64,000 nt of DNA, from assembly GCF_014190915.1 (NCBI RefSeq), contig NZ_JACHVU010000004.1, forward strand, positions 479,347 through 543,346, read 5' to 3'. The stretch is from Mycolicibacterium iranicum (GTDB lineage: Bacteria; Actinomycetota; Actinomycetes; Mycobacteriales; Mycobacteriaceae). Under the pieces are notes generated by a model. That model saw nothing but the letters and a program-made list of their open reading frames with translations. It ran no database searches and was not told where the DNA came from. Shown here one piece after another: positions 9,560 through 17,468 of this stretch; the stretch's first letter is position 1, and every line of letters starts with the position of its first letter. A program made the position numbers and the translations under genes.

Positions 9560-10006
9560 TCATTGTGCGTTGCCCGCGGCGTTCACGATCGTGACCGTGC
9601 CCTGGGCTACGCAGACGGCTTTGTCTCCGTTGCTGATGTCGATGCGCGCTACTCCACTGCGCTTGCCCAGTGACACGATGTCGGTGACGGCGACACACAC
9701 CCCGCTGGACACGGGTCGCAGCAGGTTCAGCTTGAATTCGGTGGTGGCGACCCATGATCCGGCCGGAATGACGGGGTAGAACACGACTCCGAGACAGTGG
9801 TCGACCATCGCCGATAGACATCCGCCGTGCAGGGTACCGAAGGGTGTGAGCAGTTCGGCGCGGGTTTCCATCTCTGCCACCAGCCGACCGGCGGCGAGTT
9901 CGGTGTGCCGAAAGCTCAGGAACGTCGACAGTCCACCCGCCGTGTTCGCCGATCTGAGCAGCTGGTCGGCGATCTGCTCATCGAAGTGCGCGAATGTCAC
10001 TGCCAC
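9560..10006 (-). CDS. PaaI-type hotdog thioesterase
   Basis: This hotdog-fold protein of about 148 residues contains the family signature LTPFGTLHGGCLSAMVDHCLG, in which the HGG and Asp contribute to acyl-CoA hydrolysis. The open frame extends upstream to 10213, but that extension is a remnant of another gene. A cluster of GTG codons at 10000, 10006 and 10009 follows an AAAGGGG site, so I place the start at 10006. The gene follows the P450 gene and precedes the alpha/beta hydrolase. It likely hydrolyses a CoA thioester in the same pathway. Confidence 0.82.
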   Translation of the reverse strand: MAVTFAHFDEQIADQLLRSANTAGGLSTFLSFRHTELAAGRLVAEMETRAELLTPFGTLHGGCLSAMVDHCLGVVFYPVIPAGSWVATTEFKLNLLRPVSSGVCVAVTDIVSLGKRSGVARIDISNGDKAVCVAQGTVTIVNAAGNAQ

Positions 10007-10060
10007 CACCAAGCCCCTTTCTCCTGTCCGGTCATGGGTTCGATCACCGTTCGAGCCTGC

Positions 10061-10165
10061 GAATCGTTTGAGCATGTCGCCGAATGCGCCGAATCCGCCG
10101 ACGTCGCCGTGCGCGGCGGAGGGCTCGACCTCGACGGCGATGGACCTGGCCGTCGCGGTGAAGCA
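10061..10165 (-). pseudogene. Remnant of a second thioesterase C-terminus
   Basis: Between the P450 stop and the PaaI start, the frame encodes CFTATARSIAVEVEPSAAHG and DVGGFGAFGDML. The intact thioesterase at 14377-14892 ends with the near-equivalent RFTASAVFIVVSPEHFAAHG and DVSAFGDLL. The rest of that gene is absent here. This is best explained as the tail of a deleted thioesterase paralogue, left in frame with the following gene. Confidence 0.65.
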
Positions 10166-10194
10166 CACGACGCGTCGTCGAAAAGGGGCACGGG

Positions 10195-11391
10195 CTAGAC
10201 CGGTGTGGTCCAAGTGATGGGCAGCGATGTGTAGCCGCGGATCGGCCCGGACCGCAGCCGCCGCGCCGATTCAAGATCGACCTCCCAGTCAGGCACCCTG
10301 TCCAACAACGCATCCAGAGCGATGCGGGCCTCCATCCGCGCCAGCGCCGCACCCAGACAGAAGTGAATGCCGCGACCGAAGGCGACCTGGTGCTCACTGG
10401 TGCGCTCGATGTCGAACACGTCCGGATCGGGGAAGGCACGCTCGTCGCGGTTGGCCGACCCGAACAACAGCAGCACCTTCTCACCTTGACGCATCGTCGT
10501 CTCGTGCAGGGTGACGTCGCAGGTCAGGGTTCGTGAAAGTCCCTGTGCAGGTGAGTCGTAACGCAGCAACTCCTCGACCGCAGGCCCCAACAGTGTTCGA
10601 TCGGCGGCCAGGCGTCGGCGGGTTTGCCGATGCTGGGCCAGCACGACCGCGGAGTTCCCCAGCAGATTGGTGGTGGTCTCGTAGCCCGCGACGAGCAGCA
10701 GCGCGCAGAAGCCGAGGACTTCCTCGTCGGTCAGTCCGATCCCGTCGACTGTGGCGTTGGCCAACGCCGACATCAGGTCCTCGCGGGGGTTCTTGCGGCG
10801 GTCGGCGAGAAAGTCGGTGAAGTAGGCGTAGATCGCGGCGGCGGCGGTCAGTGCGTCGGTGGTTTGTCCGTGGTTGACGTCGACCTGGACCAGTTGGCTC
10901 GACCACACTCGGAACTGATCACGATCCGTGGCGGGAACGCCGAGCAGATCGGCGATCACCGCGGCAGGCAAGATCGCGGCGAAGTCGGTCACGAAGTCCG
11001 CTGACCCCGACCCCTCGTCGAGCCGCTCGAACAACTCCGCGGCCATCTGTGTGATGGCGCCCTGCAGCCCGGCCACCCGCCGGGGAGTGAACGCCCGGCT
11101 CACCAGGGCACGCAACTGGTCGTGGCGCGGAGGGTCCATCACGATCATCATCGGCAGGAACGAGCCGATGAAGTCCGATCCCGGCGGGGTGGGGAAGATG
11201 CCGTCCACCGAGGAGTACGTGCCGTGATCCAGTGCTGCGGCCTGGACGTCGGCGTGCCGGCTCAACACCCAGGTATGGGATTCCTCGGCGCGGTACACCG
11301 GAGCCGCGTCACGCAATAACCGATACGTCGGATAGGGGTCGTTGAGGATCGTGGCGTCGAACGGGTCGTAACGAATCTGCACCGAGACCAC
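10195..11391 (-). CDS. Cytochrome P450
   Basis: The protein has 398 residues from a GTG at 11391, which lies 3 nt after a perfect AGGAGGT site; the upstream ATG codons lack one. Hallmarks are the I-helix LVAGYETTTN with the proton-relay acid-threonine region, the ExxR-containing K-helix (EELLRYDSPAQ), and the haem loop FGRGIHFCLG with the axial Cys. It is a soluble bacterial monooxygenase needing ferredoxin partners, and none is adjacent. It is divergent from a TetR gene, with a palindrome in the shared promoter, and probably leads the operon P450, thioesterase, hydrolase. The CYP family cannot be assigned by eye. Confidence 0.93.
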   Translation of the reverse strand: MVSVQIRYDPFDATILNDPYPTYRLLRDAAPVYRAEESHTWVLSRHADVQAAALDHGTYSSVDGIFPTPPGSDFIGSFLPMMIVMDPPRHDQLRALVSRAFTPRRVAGLQGAITQMAAELFERLDEGSGSADFVTDFAAILPAAVIADLLGVPATDRDQFRVWSSQLVQVDVNHGQTTDALTAAAAIYAYFTDFLADRRKNPREDLMSALANATVDGIGLTDEEVLGFCALLLVAGYETTTNLLGNSAVVLAQHRQTRRRLAADRTLLGPAVEELLRYDSPAQGLSRTLTCDVTLHETTMRQGEKVLLLFGSANRDERAFPDPDVFDIERTSEHQVAFGRGIHFCLGAALARMEARIALDALLDRVPDWEVDLESARRLRSGPIRGYTSLPITWTTPV

Positions 11392-11418
11392 AAGACCTCC
11401 TACCATCAAAGTAACGAC

Positions 11419-11441
11419 GGTTTAGACTGGCAGTCTAAACC
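11419..11441. promoter_or_regulatory. Perfect TetR-type operator between P450 and TetR genes
   Basis: Two perfect 11-bp arms (GGTTTAGACTG and its complement) surround one central base at 11430. The site sits 24 nt before the TetR start at 11465 and 28 nt before the P450 start. It is a typical autoregulatory operator serving both divergent genes. Confidence 0.85.
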
Positions 11442-11464
11442 GGCCGAACGGGACAGGTGGGGCA

Positions 11465-12061
11465 ATGCGCAAGATTCCACGTCAGATCTCTGACCGGCTT
11501 CCCGCCGCGGCGGACTTGTTCGCCGAGAAGGGGCTCAACGACTCCAAGATCGAAGACGTCGCCGCGGTGACCGGTGTGCCGAAAGCGACGCTGTACTACT
11601 ACTTCGCCGGCAAAGAGGACATCCTTGCCTTCCTGCTCGAAGACCTCCTCAAGGACATCTCCGATGCCGTGACCACGATCGTGAACACCGACGGCACCGG
11701 TGCCGAACGCCTCGAACTCGTCATCCGCGCACAACTGCGGGCAATGGCGCAGCGGCCAGCGGTATGCCGTGCACTCATCGGCGAACTGGGACGAGCGGCC
11801 CGCATGCCGGCCATCGCCGAGATGATCAATACCGCCTACCAACAACCCGTCGAAACTCTGCTCGTCGAAGGGGCCCGCGACGGATCCCTCGTCGCTCAGC
11901 CCGATGCACGATCGACGTCCATTGCGCTGTTCGGCGCGGTCACCATCAATGCACTCATGTACCTGGTCACCGGTAACCACCTCGACGAGACGGTGGTCGC
12001 CGGCACCCTCAGCGCCGTCATGTTCGACGGCCTGCGCCCGCGCACAGGAGACCAGTCATGA
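11465..12061 (+). CDS. TetR-family regulator of the P450/flavoenzyme region
   Basis: The 198-residue protein has an N-terminal HTH (DSKIEDVAAVTGVPKATLYYYFAGKEDI) and a C-terminal TetR_C domain with the AVCRALIGELG helix. Its stop overlaps the start of the flavin-dependent oxidoreductase frame (ATGA), so the two form an operon. A perfect palindrome lies upstream. It probably represses both its own operon and the divergent P450 operon. Confidence 0.92.
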   Translation: MRKIPRQISDRLPAAADLFAEKGLNDSKIEDVAAVTGVPKATLYYYFAGKEDILAFLLEDLLKDISDAVTTIVNTDGTGAERLELVIRAQLRAMAQRPAVCRALIGELGRAARMPAIAEMINTAYQQPVETLLVEGARDGSLVAQPDARSTSIALFGAVTINALMYLVTGNHLDETVVAGTLSAVMFDGLRPRTGDQS

Positions 12062-13108
12062 GCACCTACGGCCTGTCGGTTCTCGGCGCGGATTTGAAGT
12101 CACTGGCCCAGACCGCCCAGGCCGCCGATGCGGCCGGGTTCGACGCCGTATGGGCCTCGGTAGTTCTACTCCCGGTCCGGATCGATCTCCATGGCCGCGA
12201 TGGCCAACAGCACACAGAACTGCCGGATCGGTTCCTCCATTCTCTACGCCGTCGGCCGAAGCCCCCTGGTGCTGGCCACCGAGGCACGCGATCTCGACGA
12301 ACTCTCCAACCGACGACTGGTACTCGGCATCGGCAACGGCACCAAACGGATGATGAGCGACTGGCACGGCGTGCCCGACACCTCCGCACCCGCCCTGCGG
12401 ATGGAAGAACTGGTGATGCTGCTGCGCCGGATATGGAACCTGCATGAAGGCCCGATCCATCACGAGGGCCGTTTCTACAGAATGAATCTCACCCCGACCG
12501 GCGACGTGGGACCCTCCAGCCGGCCGATCCCGATCGTCACTGCCGGTGTCCGGCCCCGGATGTGCGAGGCGGCCGGGCGGGTGGCCGACGGCCTGGCCGG
12601 ACATCCCCTGTTCACCACCACCTACGTCGAGGAGATCGTCCGGCCCGCTATCGCCCGGGGTGCCGCGCACACCGGCCGCGACCCCAATGACGTGGAAATC
12701 ATTTCCATGGTGATGTGCGCCATCCACGACGACGCCGAGGTTGCCAGGCGCGAACTGGCGCAGCAGATTGCGTTCTACTCCTCGGTCAAATCCTACGAGA
12801 CGGTACTCGATGTGAACGGATTCGCCAGCGAAGGCCGAACCATCCGGGAAGCATTCGCCCAGCGCGATTTCCCGGCGATGTTCGCCGCGGTGTCCGACGA
12901 GATGATCGACACCATGGGCGTCGCCGGGACGGCACACGAAGTCCGTGAACAACTGAGACGCTACGACGGCGTCCTCGACCACATCATGCTGTATTCACCG
13001 TCGGTCGGCATCGCTGCGGAACGCGTGCAGCAAAACGTCGACAGCATCATCGGGGAATGCTCGCCCGCCTCGATGTCGCGAGGGCGGTCCGGTCCACGTT
13101 CAACCTGA
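12058..13108 (+). pseudogene. LLM-class (F420/FMN) flavin-dependent oxidoreductase, single-base frameshift
   Basis: The luciferase-like protein is split between two frames. Residues 1-34 (MSTYGLSVLGADLKSLAQTA onward, ending AGFDAVWAS) read in the frame of 12058. The rest, from SSILYAVGRSP to the end, reads one base later. Removing the T at 12161 restores GCC TCG GAG TTC TAC TCC and a continuous 349-residue frame. Family features include the FDAVW strand near the N-terminus and GIGNGTKR. Most mycobacterial members use F420 or FMN. Either the gene is inactivated or the base is an assembly error. The start overlaps the tetR stop by 4 nt. Confidence 0.85.
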
Positions 13109-13156
13109 TCCACGCATTGCCGCCCACGTCGACCCGTCGCCGCGTCCGCGGCCGCA

Positions 13157-13630
13157 TCAGTGGCTCTGCCGCGCCGACCCCGCCGATGATTGCGTGGCGC
13201 TGTTGACGATGTTGACGATGTTGGCGTCGTCGGTGTCGGGGAGGTCATGGCGGACCACGCGAACCCGTCCTTGAGGTAGGCAGGCCATGTAGCCGTGGCG
13301 CATGCCGTAGAGTTCCCACGCTGTCTGTTCAGTGTCGGGATCGACATCGATGCGATGTCCGCGCGAGAAGCTCAGGTGTAGTCCTCCATCGTCGCTAGAA
13401 CAGGCCTGGGTGCACACTGCGCCGGCGAGGTTCAGCAGTGGGCGTTCGTGGGTCGCGATCCTGAGGGGGTCAATGCGCACCGCCTCGATGGGGTAGGTGT
13501 CGACGGCCGGAAGGGTCAATAGCAGGGGGCAGGAGATGACGATTTCGTTGTAGTCATCGAAATCCAGAACCAGGCCGCCATGCAGCGAGAGGCGTTGTAC
13601 GACAAGGTTTTCGATCCATTGGGTGTACAT
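13157..13630 (-). CDS. Conserved hypothetical protein (resembles mycobacterial DUF6188)
   Basis: This 157-residue soluble protein begins MYTQWIENLVVQRLSLHGGL and contains two blocks of beta-strand-like sequence (LVLDFDDYNEIVISCPLLLTLP and GLHLSFSRGHRIDVDPD). It resembles the DUF6188 family as I remember it, and no function is known. The frame also allows an ATG at 13651. I prefer 13630 because the family-like sequence starts there. A CGATAC-N5-GTATCG palindrome 62 nt upstream matches the mmpL operator core, so the gene is probably repressed by the same TetR protein. Confidence 0.7.
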   Translation of the reverse strand: MYTQWIENLVVQRLSLHGGLVLDFDDYNEIVISCPLLLTLPAVDTYPIEAVRIDPLRIATHERPLLNLAGAVCTQACSSDDGGLHLSFSRGHRIDVDPDTEQTAWELYGMRHGYMACLPQGRVRVVRHDLPDTDDANIVNIVNSATQSSAGSARQSH

Positions 13631-13691
13631 GGCAGTCTCTTTTCGACGCATCGTTGAGCCGTATCCCCAAAGAGTACGCTAAGTAGCGCTG

Positions 13692-13708
13692 CGATACCAG
13701 TAGTATCG
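13692..13708. promoter_or_regulatory. Second copy of the CGATAC-N5-GTATCG operator
   Basis: Perfect 6-bp arms with a 5-bp spacer, flanked on the left by AAGTAGCGCTG, which partly matches the longer arm at 6561 (GGTAGCGTAG). It lies upstream of the gene starting at 13630 and directly after the stop of the TetR gene at 13709. Confidence 0.65.
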
Positions 13709-14380
13709 TTATCGGTTGGCGGTGGGCCGAGCGGCGTTGGTCACGACGCGCCTGGTGGCTCGGTCAATGCGGTCGCGGGTGTCGGCGGCTGTCGCGCGGT
13801 CGCCGCTGAAGGCCACGAGGTTGGCCAACCAGATGTCGGAGATGACCCCAGCGACGTGCAGATCGGCGGGGGTGGGTTCGCCGCCCCTGAGCGTGCGGGC
13901 TAGCAGGATCTGGATCTCATCGGCCGCGCGGTCGAGTTCCGCGGCGGCGCGGGTGTCTGCGACGGCGAAGGCCCGTGTCATGGCCGTCGTCAGCCATGGG
14001 TCGCGCTGCCAGCGGTCATGCAGATGTGCGGTGAGCCGTTCGAGCCGTTCCAGCGGTGTGCCCTCACCACCCGCCCAGTCGCCGGCCGAGTCGAGTCGAC
14101 GGAACTCGCGCGTCAGCGCTGCTACCAGCAAGTGGGTTTTCGCCGGGAAATAGCGGTAAAGCGTGCCGACGGCGATGCCGACCCGCTCGGCAACCGTCCG
14201 CATCTGAACCGCCTCGTAACCACCCGCCGCGGCCACGGCCAAAGCTGCATCCAGAATCGTTTCCCGGCGCCGTGCGGAGGCGCGTGAACGCGACGCGTTA
14301 GCGGCCCGCTTCTCTGTAGCGACCGAGTTCGCTTCCGAAGGCAGGGTTTTCCCGCGGCTGCGCGCCTGAGGGAAAGTCAT
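13709..14380 (-). CDS. TetR-family regulator, KstR-like
   Basis: The 223-residue protein carries a basic N-terminal extension, then an HTH region GGYEAVQMRTVAERVGIAVG followed by TLYRYFPAKTHLLVAAL. This closely follows the cholesterol-catabolism repressor KstR as I remember it. The C-terminal half (AMTRAFAVADTRAAAELDRA, then VISDIWLANLVAF) also follows KstR. It is probably a paralogue controlling a lipid or steroid locus, not KstR itself. Its start overlaps the thioesterase stop by 4 nt, so both are cotranscribed. Confidence 0.88.
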   Translation of the reverse strand: MTFPQARSRGKTLPSEANSVATEKRAANASRSRASARRRETILDAALAVAAAGGYEAVQMRTVAERVGIAVGTLYRYFPAKTHLLVAALTREFRRLDSAGDWAGGEGTPLERLERLTAHLHDRWQRDPWLTTAMTRAFAVADTRAAAELDRAADEIQILLARTLRGGEPTPADLHVAGVISDIWLANLVAFSGDRATAADTRDRIDRATRRVVTNAARPTANR

Positions 14381-14892
14381 GACGGCCCCGGGTCCAGACC
14401 GCCGCGGCGCGAGAACTGCTCCAGAAGATCGCCGAAAGCGCTGACATCGCCGTGTGCGGCGAAGTGCTCAGGGCTGACGACAATGAACACTGCACTGGCG
14501 GTGAAGCGGGCGATCCCGCCCTCACCCGTGCCTGTCGCCGTGACATGCAGCGCCCGCCCTTCACGAGAGACGATGTGGGCAGTAATCCGGTGGGTCTGAT
14601 GCAGCGGCACCGGCCGCAAATATTCGACCGTCAGGGTGCGGGTCACCGCCGGGGTGCCGGCGATCCACAACGTGAAGCCCAGGACGTCATCACAGGCGGC
14701 GGCCACTGCCCCGCCATGAGCCAGGCCCGGGGCTCCCATATGGCGCTCGTCGAACGTCACATCGGTGTACACCGCGTCGCCGCTGCGATGCACCACCAAC
14801 CGCAGTCCGTGGGGGTTGTCCGGGCCGCAACCCATGCAGGTCGTGGTGTGCGAGGGTAGCCGCTCCGGCGGCAACACGCTTTCGGGCACCAT
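14377..14892 (-). CDS. PaaI-type hotdog thioesterase
   Basis: This 171-residue protein starts at the ATG at 14892 behind GGAGGGTG; the longer upstream frame is a shadow of the divergent TetR gene. A C-x2-C-G motif (TTTCMGCGPDNPHGL) is followed by the active-site segment GLAHGGAVAAACDDVLGF. It likely hydrolyses acyl-CoA. Its last 40 residues have a decayed copy at 10061-10165. It shares an operon with the KstR-like TetR and is divergent from another TetR gene. Confidence 0.88.
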   Translation of the reverse strand: MVPESVLPPERLPSHTTTCMGCGPDNPHGLRLVVHRSGDAVYTDVTFDERHMGAPGLAHGGAVAAACDDVLGFTLWIAGTPAVTRTLTVEYLRPVPLHQTHRITAHIVSREGRALHVTATGTGEGGIARFTASAVFIVVSPEHFAAHGDVSAFGDLLEQFSRRGGLDPGPS

Positions 14893-14936
14893 CACCCTCC
14901 AATACGAGCGGTTTCGCTGCGCTACCGTTAGTACCA

Positions 14937-14954
14937 CACTGCTAGACTGCAGTG
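14937..14954. promoter_or_regulatory. Inverted repeat between thioesterase and TetR genes
   Basis: CACTGC and GCAGTG arms flank a 6-bp spacer TAGACT in the divergent promoter region 14893-14992. The core shares TAGACTG with the operator at 11419-11441. It is a candidate TetR operator. Confidence 0.45.
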
Positions 14955-14992
14955 ACAGCATCGCGTGAAAGATCGGCCGCCGAGGTGAAAGA

Positions 14993-15685
14993 GTGAGCGA
15001 CAGCCAGTCAGTGCCAGTCCCTGACGACGACGTGGACCCTCGGCGCATCCGGTCACGCACCCGGCTGCTGGATGCTGCTGCAACGCTACTGAGCACCGGT
15101 GGGGTGGAAGCAGTCACTATCGATGCCGTCACCAAAGCATCCAAAGTGGCCCGAACCACGCTGTACCGCCACTTCCACAGTTCGTCGCATTTACTCGCAG
15201 CCACGTTCGAACGCCTACTTCCACAAGTGACCACTCCGGCACCGACCAGCGGACCCCTCCGTGAGCAGCTGATCGAATTGCTCAGCCGCCAAGCCGCACT
15301 CTTCAACGACGCACCGCTGCATGTCACGACACTCGCGTGGCTCTCATTGGGGCCCACCGGCTCCACTAACGAAGCGGATGAGCGCCACACATCCGGGGCG
15401 CTACGGGCCCGAGTCGTTGACCAGTACCGTCAACCATTTGACGCCATACTCACCAGCCCGAGAGCACAAGCCGAACTCGACGACTTCGACCGGGAACTGG
15501 CGCTCTGCCAACTCGTCGGACCACTCGCCTTCGCCCGAATGACCGGGCTTCGCACCATCACTCACAATGACTGCGCGAACATCGTCGATGACTTCCTCGC
15601 CGCCCACCGCAAGACCGATAGCGACGCCAAAGAGTCGAAGATCGCCACCAAGAAGACGGGCCGCCCCGCGCGCTTAGCTCGCTAG
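14993..15685 (+). CDS. TetR-family transcriptional regulator
   Basis: The 230-residue protein starts at a GTG preceded by GAGGTGAAAG. The HTH is GGVEAVTIDAVTKASKVARTTLYRHF, and the C-terminal domain resembles TetR_C members with a LSRQAALFNDAPLHVTTLAW helix. A Lys/Arg-rich tail (ESKIATKKTGRPARLAR) adds a basic end of the AT-hook style. It is divergent from the thioesterase/TetR operon and may regulate it. Confidence 0.9.
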   Translation: MSDSQSVPVPDDDVDPRRIRSRTRLLDAAATLLSTGGVEAVTIDAVTKASKVARTTLYRHFHSSSHLLAATFERLLPQVTTPAPTSGPLREQLIELLSRQAALFNDAPLHVTTLAWLSLGPTGSTNEADERHTSGALRARVVDQYRQPFDAILTSPRAQAELDDFDRELALCQLVGPLAFARMTGLRTITHNDCANIVDDFLAAHRKTDSDAKESKIATKKTGRPARLAR

Positions 15686-16187
15686 GCACAACGAAATCAC
15701 AGCGTCCAGCCGGCTGGTCTTCGGGCCCTTTTCGCCTTCTCGCAAATCGCGTCGGCGATGGCATCGAAGGACCGTTCGTCGCCATCATCGGCGAGGCCGT
15801 GCGCGCAGATTCCATGGGCATCCGCGTGACGATTCGTGCCGGCAAAGTGAGTGCACCACCTCAGTGTTCGGACCGCCGTTTCCCGCGTTGAGAACTCTTC
15901 CCCCTACGTCCGTGAGGTGTCTCGCGGGCAACCCCTCGCATCCGCGGTCTCGCAATCCTTGGGACGCGGGGTGTCTGCGCCGCGGATCTTTATCCGGATA
16001 TCGTCCGTCGTTAAGTGATCGTGCTTATTGGCAGAGGGGTCGAATTCCGAGTGGGGTGAATGCCCAAATCAGAGGTCTGTTCGAGGACGAGTTTGTTCGC
16101 TGCGTCGCAAGCGCTGGCTGTCGGTGTCTCTTGATAAGACTGTTGCGAGCTGACTGCGTACCTGTGGTCAACAGGCAGGAGGATCCG
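15686..16187 (+). other. 502-bp region without a convincing gene
   Basis: This stretch lies between the TetR gene and the DUF1508 gene. A short frame at about 15750-15850 reads GDGIEGPFVAIIGEAVRADS, which looks protein-like but has no start and stops soon after. It may be a gene remnant at the left edge of the accessory island. Confidence 0.4.
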
Positions 16188-16511
16188 ATGTACTTCAAGG
16201 TCACGGTCACTGGTGACGCCAACCGCTATCCCACGTGGGCCTTGTACGGCGACAACCATGAGATGGTCGCCTGGGCAGGCGAAGGCTTCGAATCGCAAGC
16301 CAACGCCACCAGAGCGGCAAATGCCTTCAAGTCCGGCGGGTCCGCAGCACGGTATGAGACATTCCAGGACGTCGGCGGAAGCTGGCGGTGGCGCGCATGG
16401 CGGTCGAGTGACAAAGTTGCCGCCTCAGGTGAGTCGTTCGCCAGCTCTTACAACGCGGAGCGCGCCGCCGAGAACGTGCGGGCGAACGCGCCGTATGCGA
16501 CTGGGCCCTGA
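16188..16511 (+). CDS. DUF1508 (YegP-like) protein
   Basis: The 107-residue protein starts at the ATG at 16188 behind GCAGGAGG; the longer upstream frame lacks coding character. The sequence is two repeats of the DUF1508 fold: a strand-rich half (YFKVTVTGDANRYPTWALYG), then SQANATRAANAFK, then a second half with SSYNAERAAENV. YegP-like proteins are small, widespread and of unknown function. The TIGR02391-like gene starts 9 nt downstream, so the two are probably cotranscribed. Confidence 0.8.
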   Translation: MYFKVTVTGDANRYPTWALYGDNHEMVAWAGEGFESQANATRAANAFKSGGSAARYETFQDVGGSWRWRAWRSSDKVAASGESFASSYNAERAAENVRANAPYATGP

Positions 16512-16520
16512 GCTGCGTAC

Positions 16521-17399
16521 ATGGGTGACAATGACGATCTGAAGTTGAATCCACGGTTCCTGCGGCGAGCAGCGGAACAGGTGCGCGACTTTGAGCGGGC
16601 GTTCAGCGCCCTGCTCGAGCTGTGTCAGTTCACCGCTGGGCTTCGGGCGATGGCTGGTCCCGACCTGCCTGACGAGGTACTTGCCGGCTACGCCAGTCTG
16701 CCCGCCGTGACACCGAGATCTGATGTGTCAGACGACGAATGGGTGGCGGCGAAGGGCCGCTGCTCACGGACAGCTGGCCGTATTGCGCATCTTCCCGACA
16801 TCACCGGTGTGCGGATATCCCGCCCGGGATTCGGCGGTCCGGTTAACCCGTTCGAGATGTGGATAACTGTCACCCAGCCGCACTCGCTCGTACAGCCGGA
16901 CGACATCCTCGCCGCGTCCGAACACACCATCGGCATCCTTGAATCGATGGTCGACCGTGTCGATGTCACCGGCGACATCAGCATCGAGGATATGCACCCT
17001 TTGGTCTGGGGCGCGGCTCGAGGCCAATGGCGCATCGAGTTGTACCGCGAAGCGGTGTCATCCGCCGTGGGCGCTGTCATCGACCACGTCCGCCAGCTCA
17101 CCGGAAGGACTGACCTCGACGACAAGGACGTTTTCACGCAGGCCTTCTCGCAGAGTCCACCCAAGGCTGGTGCTCCGCGATTGCGCTGGCTCGGAGGTAA
17201 TCAAGACCAGACCGTCATATCGATGAACCGCGGCTTGTTGAGTTTCTCGACGGGCGTCCATGCTGCGATCCGAAACCCAACCACCCACGACCGGACGCAG
17301 CTATCGGCGCAGGAGGCCGCCGAGAGGCTCGCCGCTTTAAGCCTTCTGGCGACTTGGGTGGAGAAGTGCAGGCTCGACAGCGTCGACGCCACGCAGTGA
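16521..17399 (+). CDS. TIGR02391 (Ymh-like) family protein
   Basis: In this 292-residue protein the C-terminal domain has the recognisable order VFTQAFSQSPP, GLLSFSTGVHAAIRNPTTHD, then an Ala/Leu-rich final helix (EAAERLAALSLLATWVEKC). The R-N-P-x-x-H-D block is typical of the TIGR02391/Ymh family, often found on mobile DNA and near defence genes. No enzyme activity is established. The N-terminal half is helical and unassigned. It lies 9 nt after the DUF1508 gene. Confidence 0.75.
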   Translation: MGDNDDLKLNPRFLRRAAEQVRDFERAFSALLELCQFTAGLRAMAGPDLPDEVLAGYASLPAVTPRSDVSDDEWVAAKGRCSRTAGRIAHLPDITGVRISRPGFGGPVNPFEMWITVTQPHSLVQPDDILAASEHTIGILESMVDRVDVTGDISIEDMHPLVWGAARGQWRIELYREAVSSAVGAVIDHVRQLTGRTDLDDKDVFTQAFSQSPPKAGAPRLRWLGGNQDQTVISMNRGLLSFSTGVHAAIRNPTTHDRTQLSAQEAAERLAALSLLATWVEKCRLDSVDATQ

Positions 17400-17468
17400 A
17401 CAATCACTCGCGAGAACTCAAGCGCTGGAACCGCCGCCGCGAAATCCATCTGAGGCACAGCGATACGG

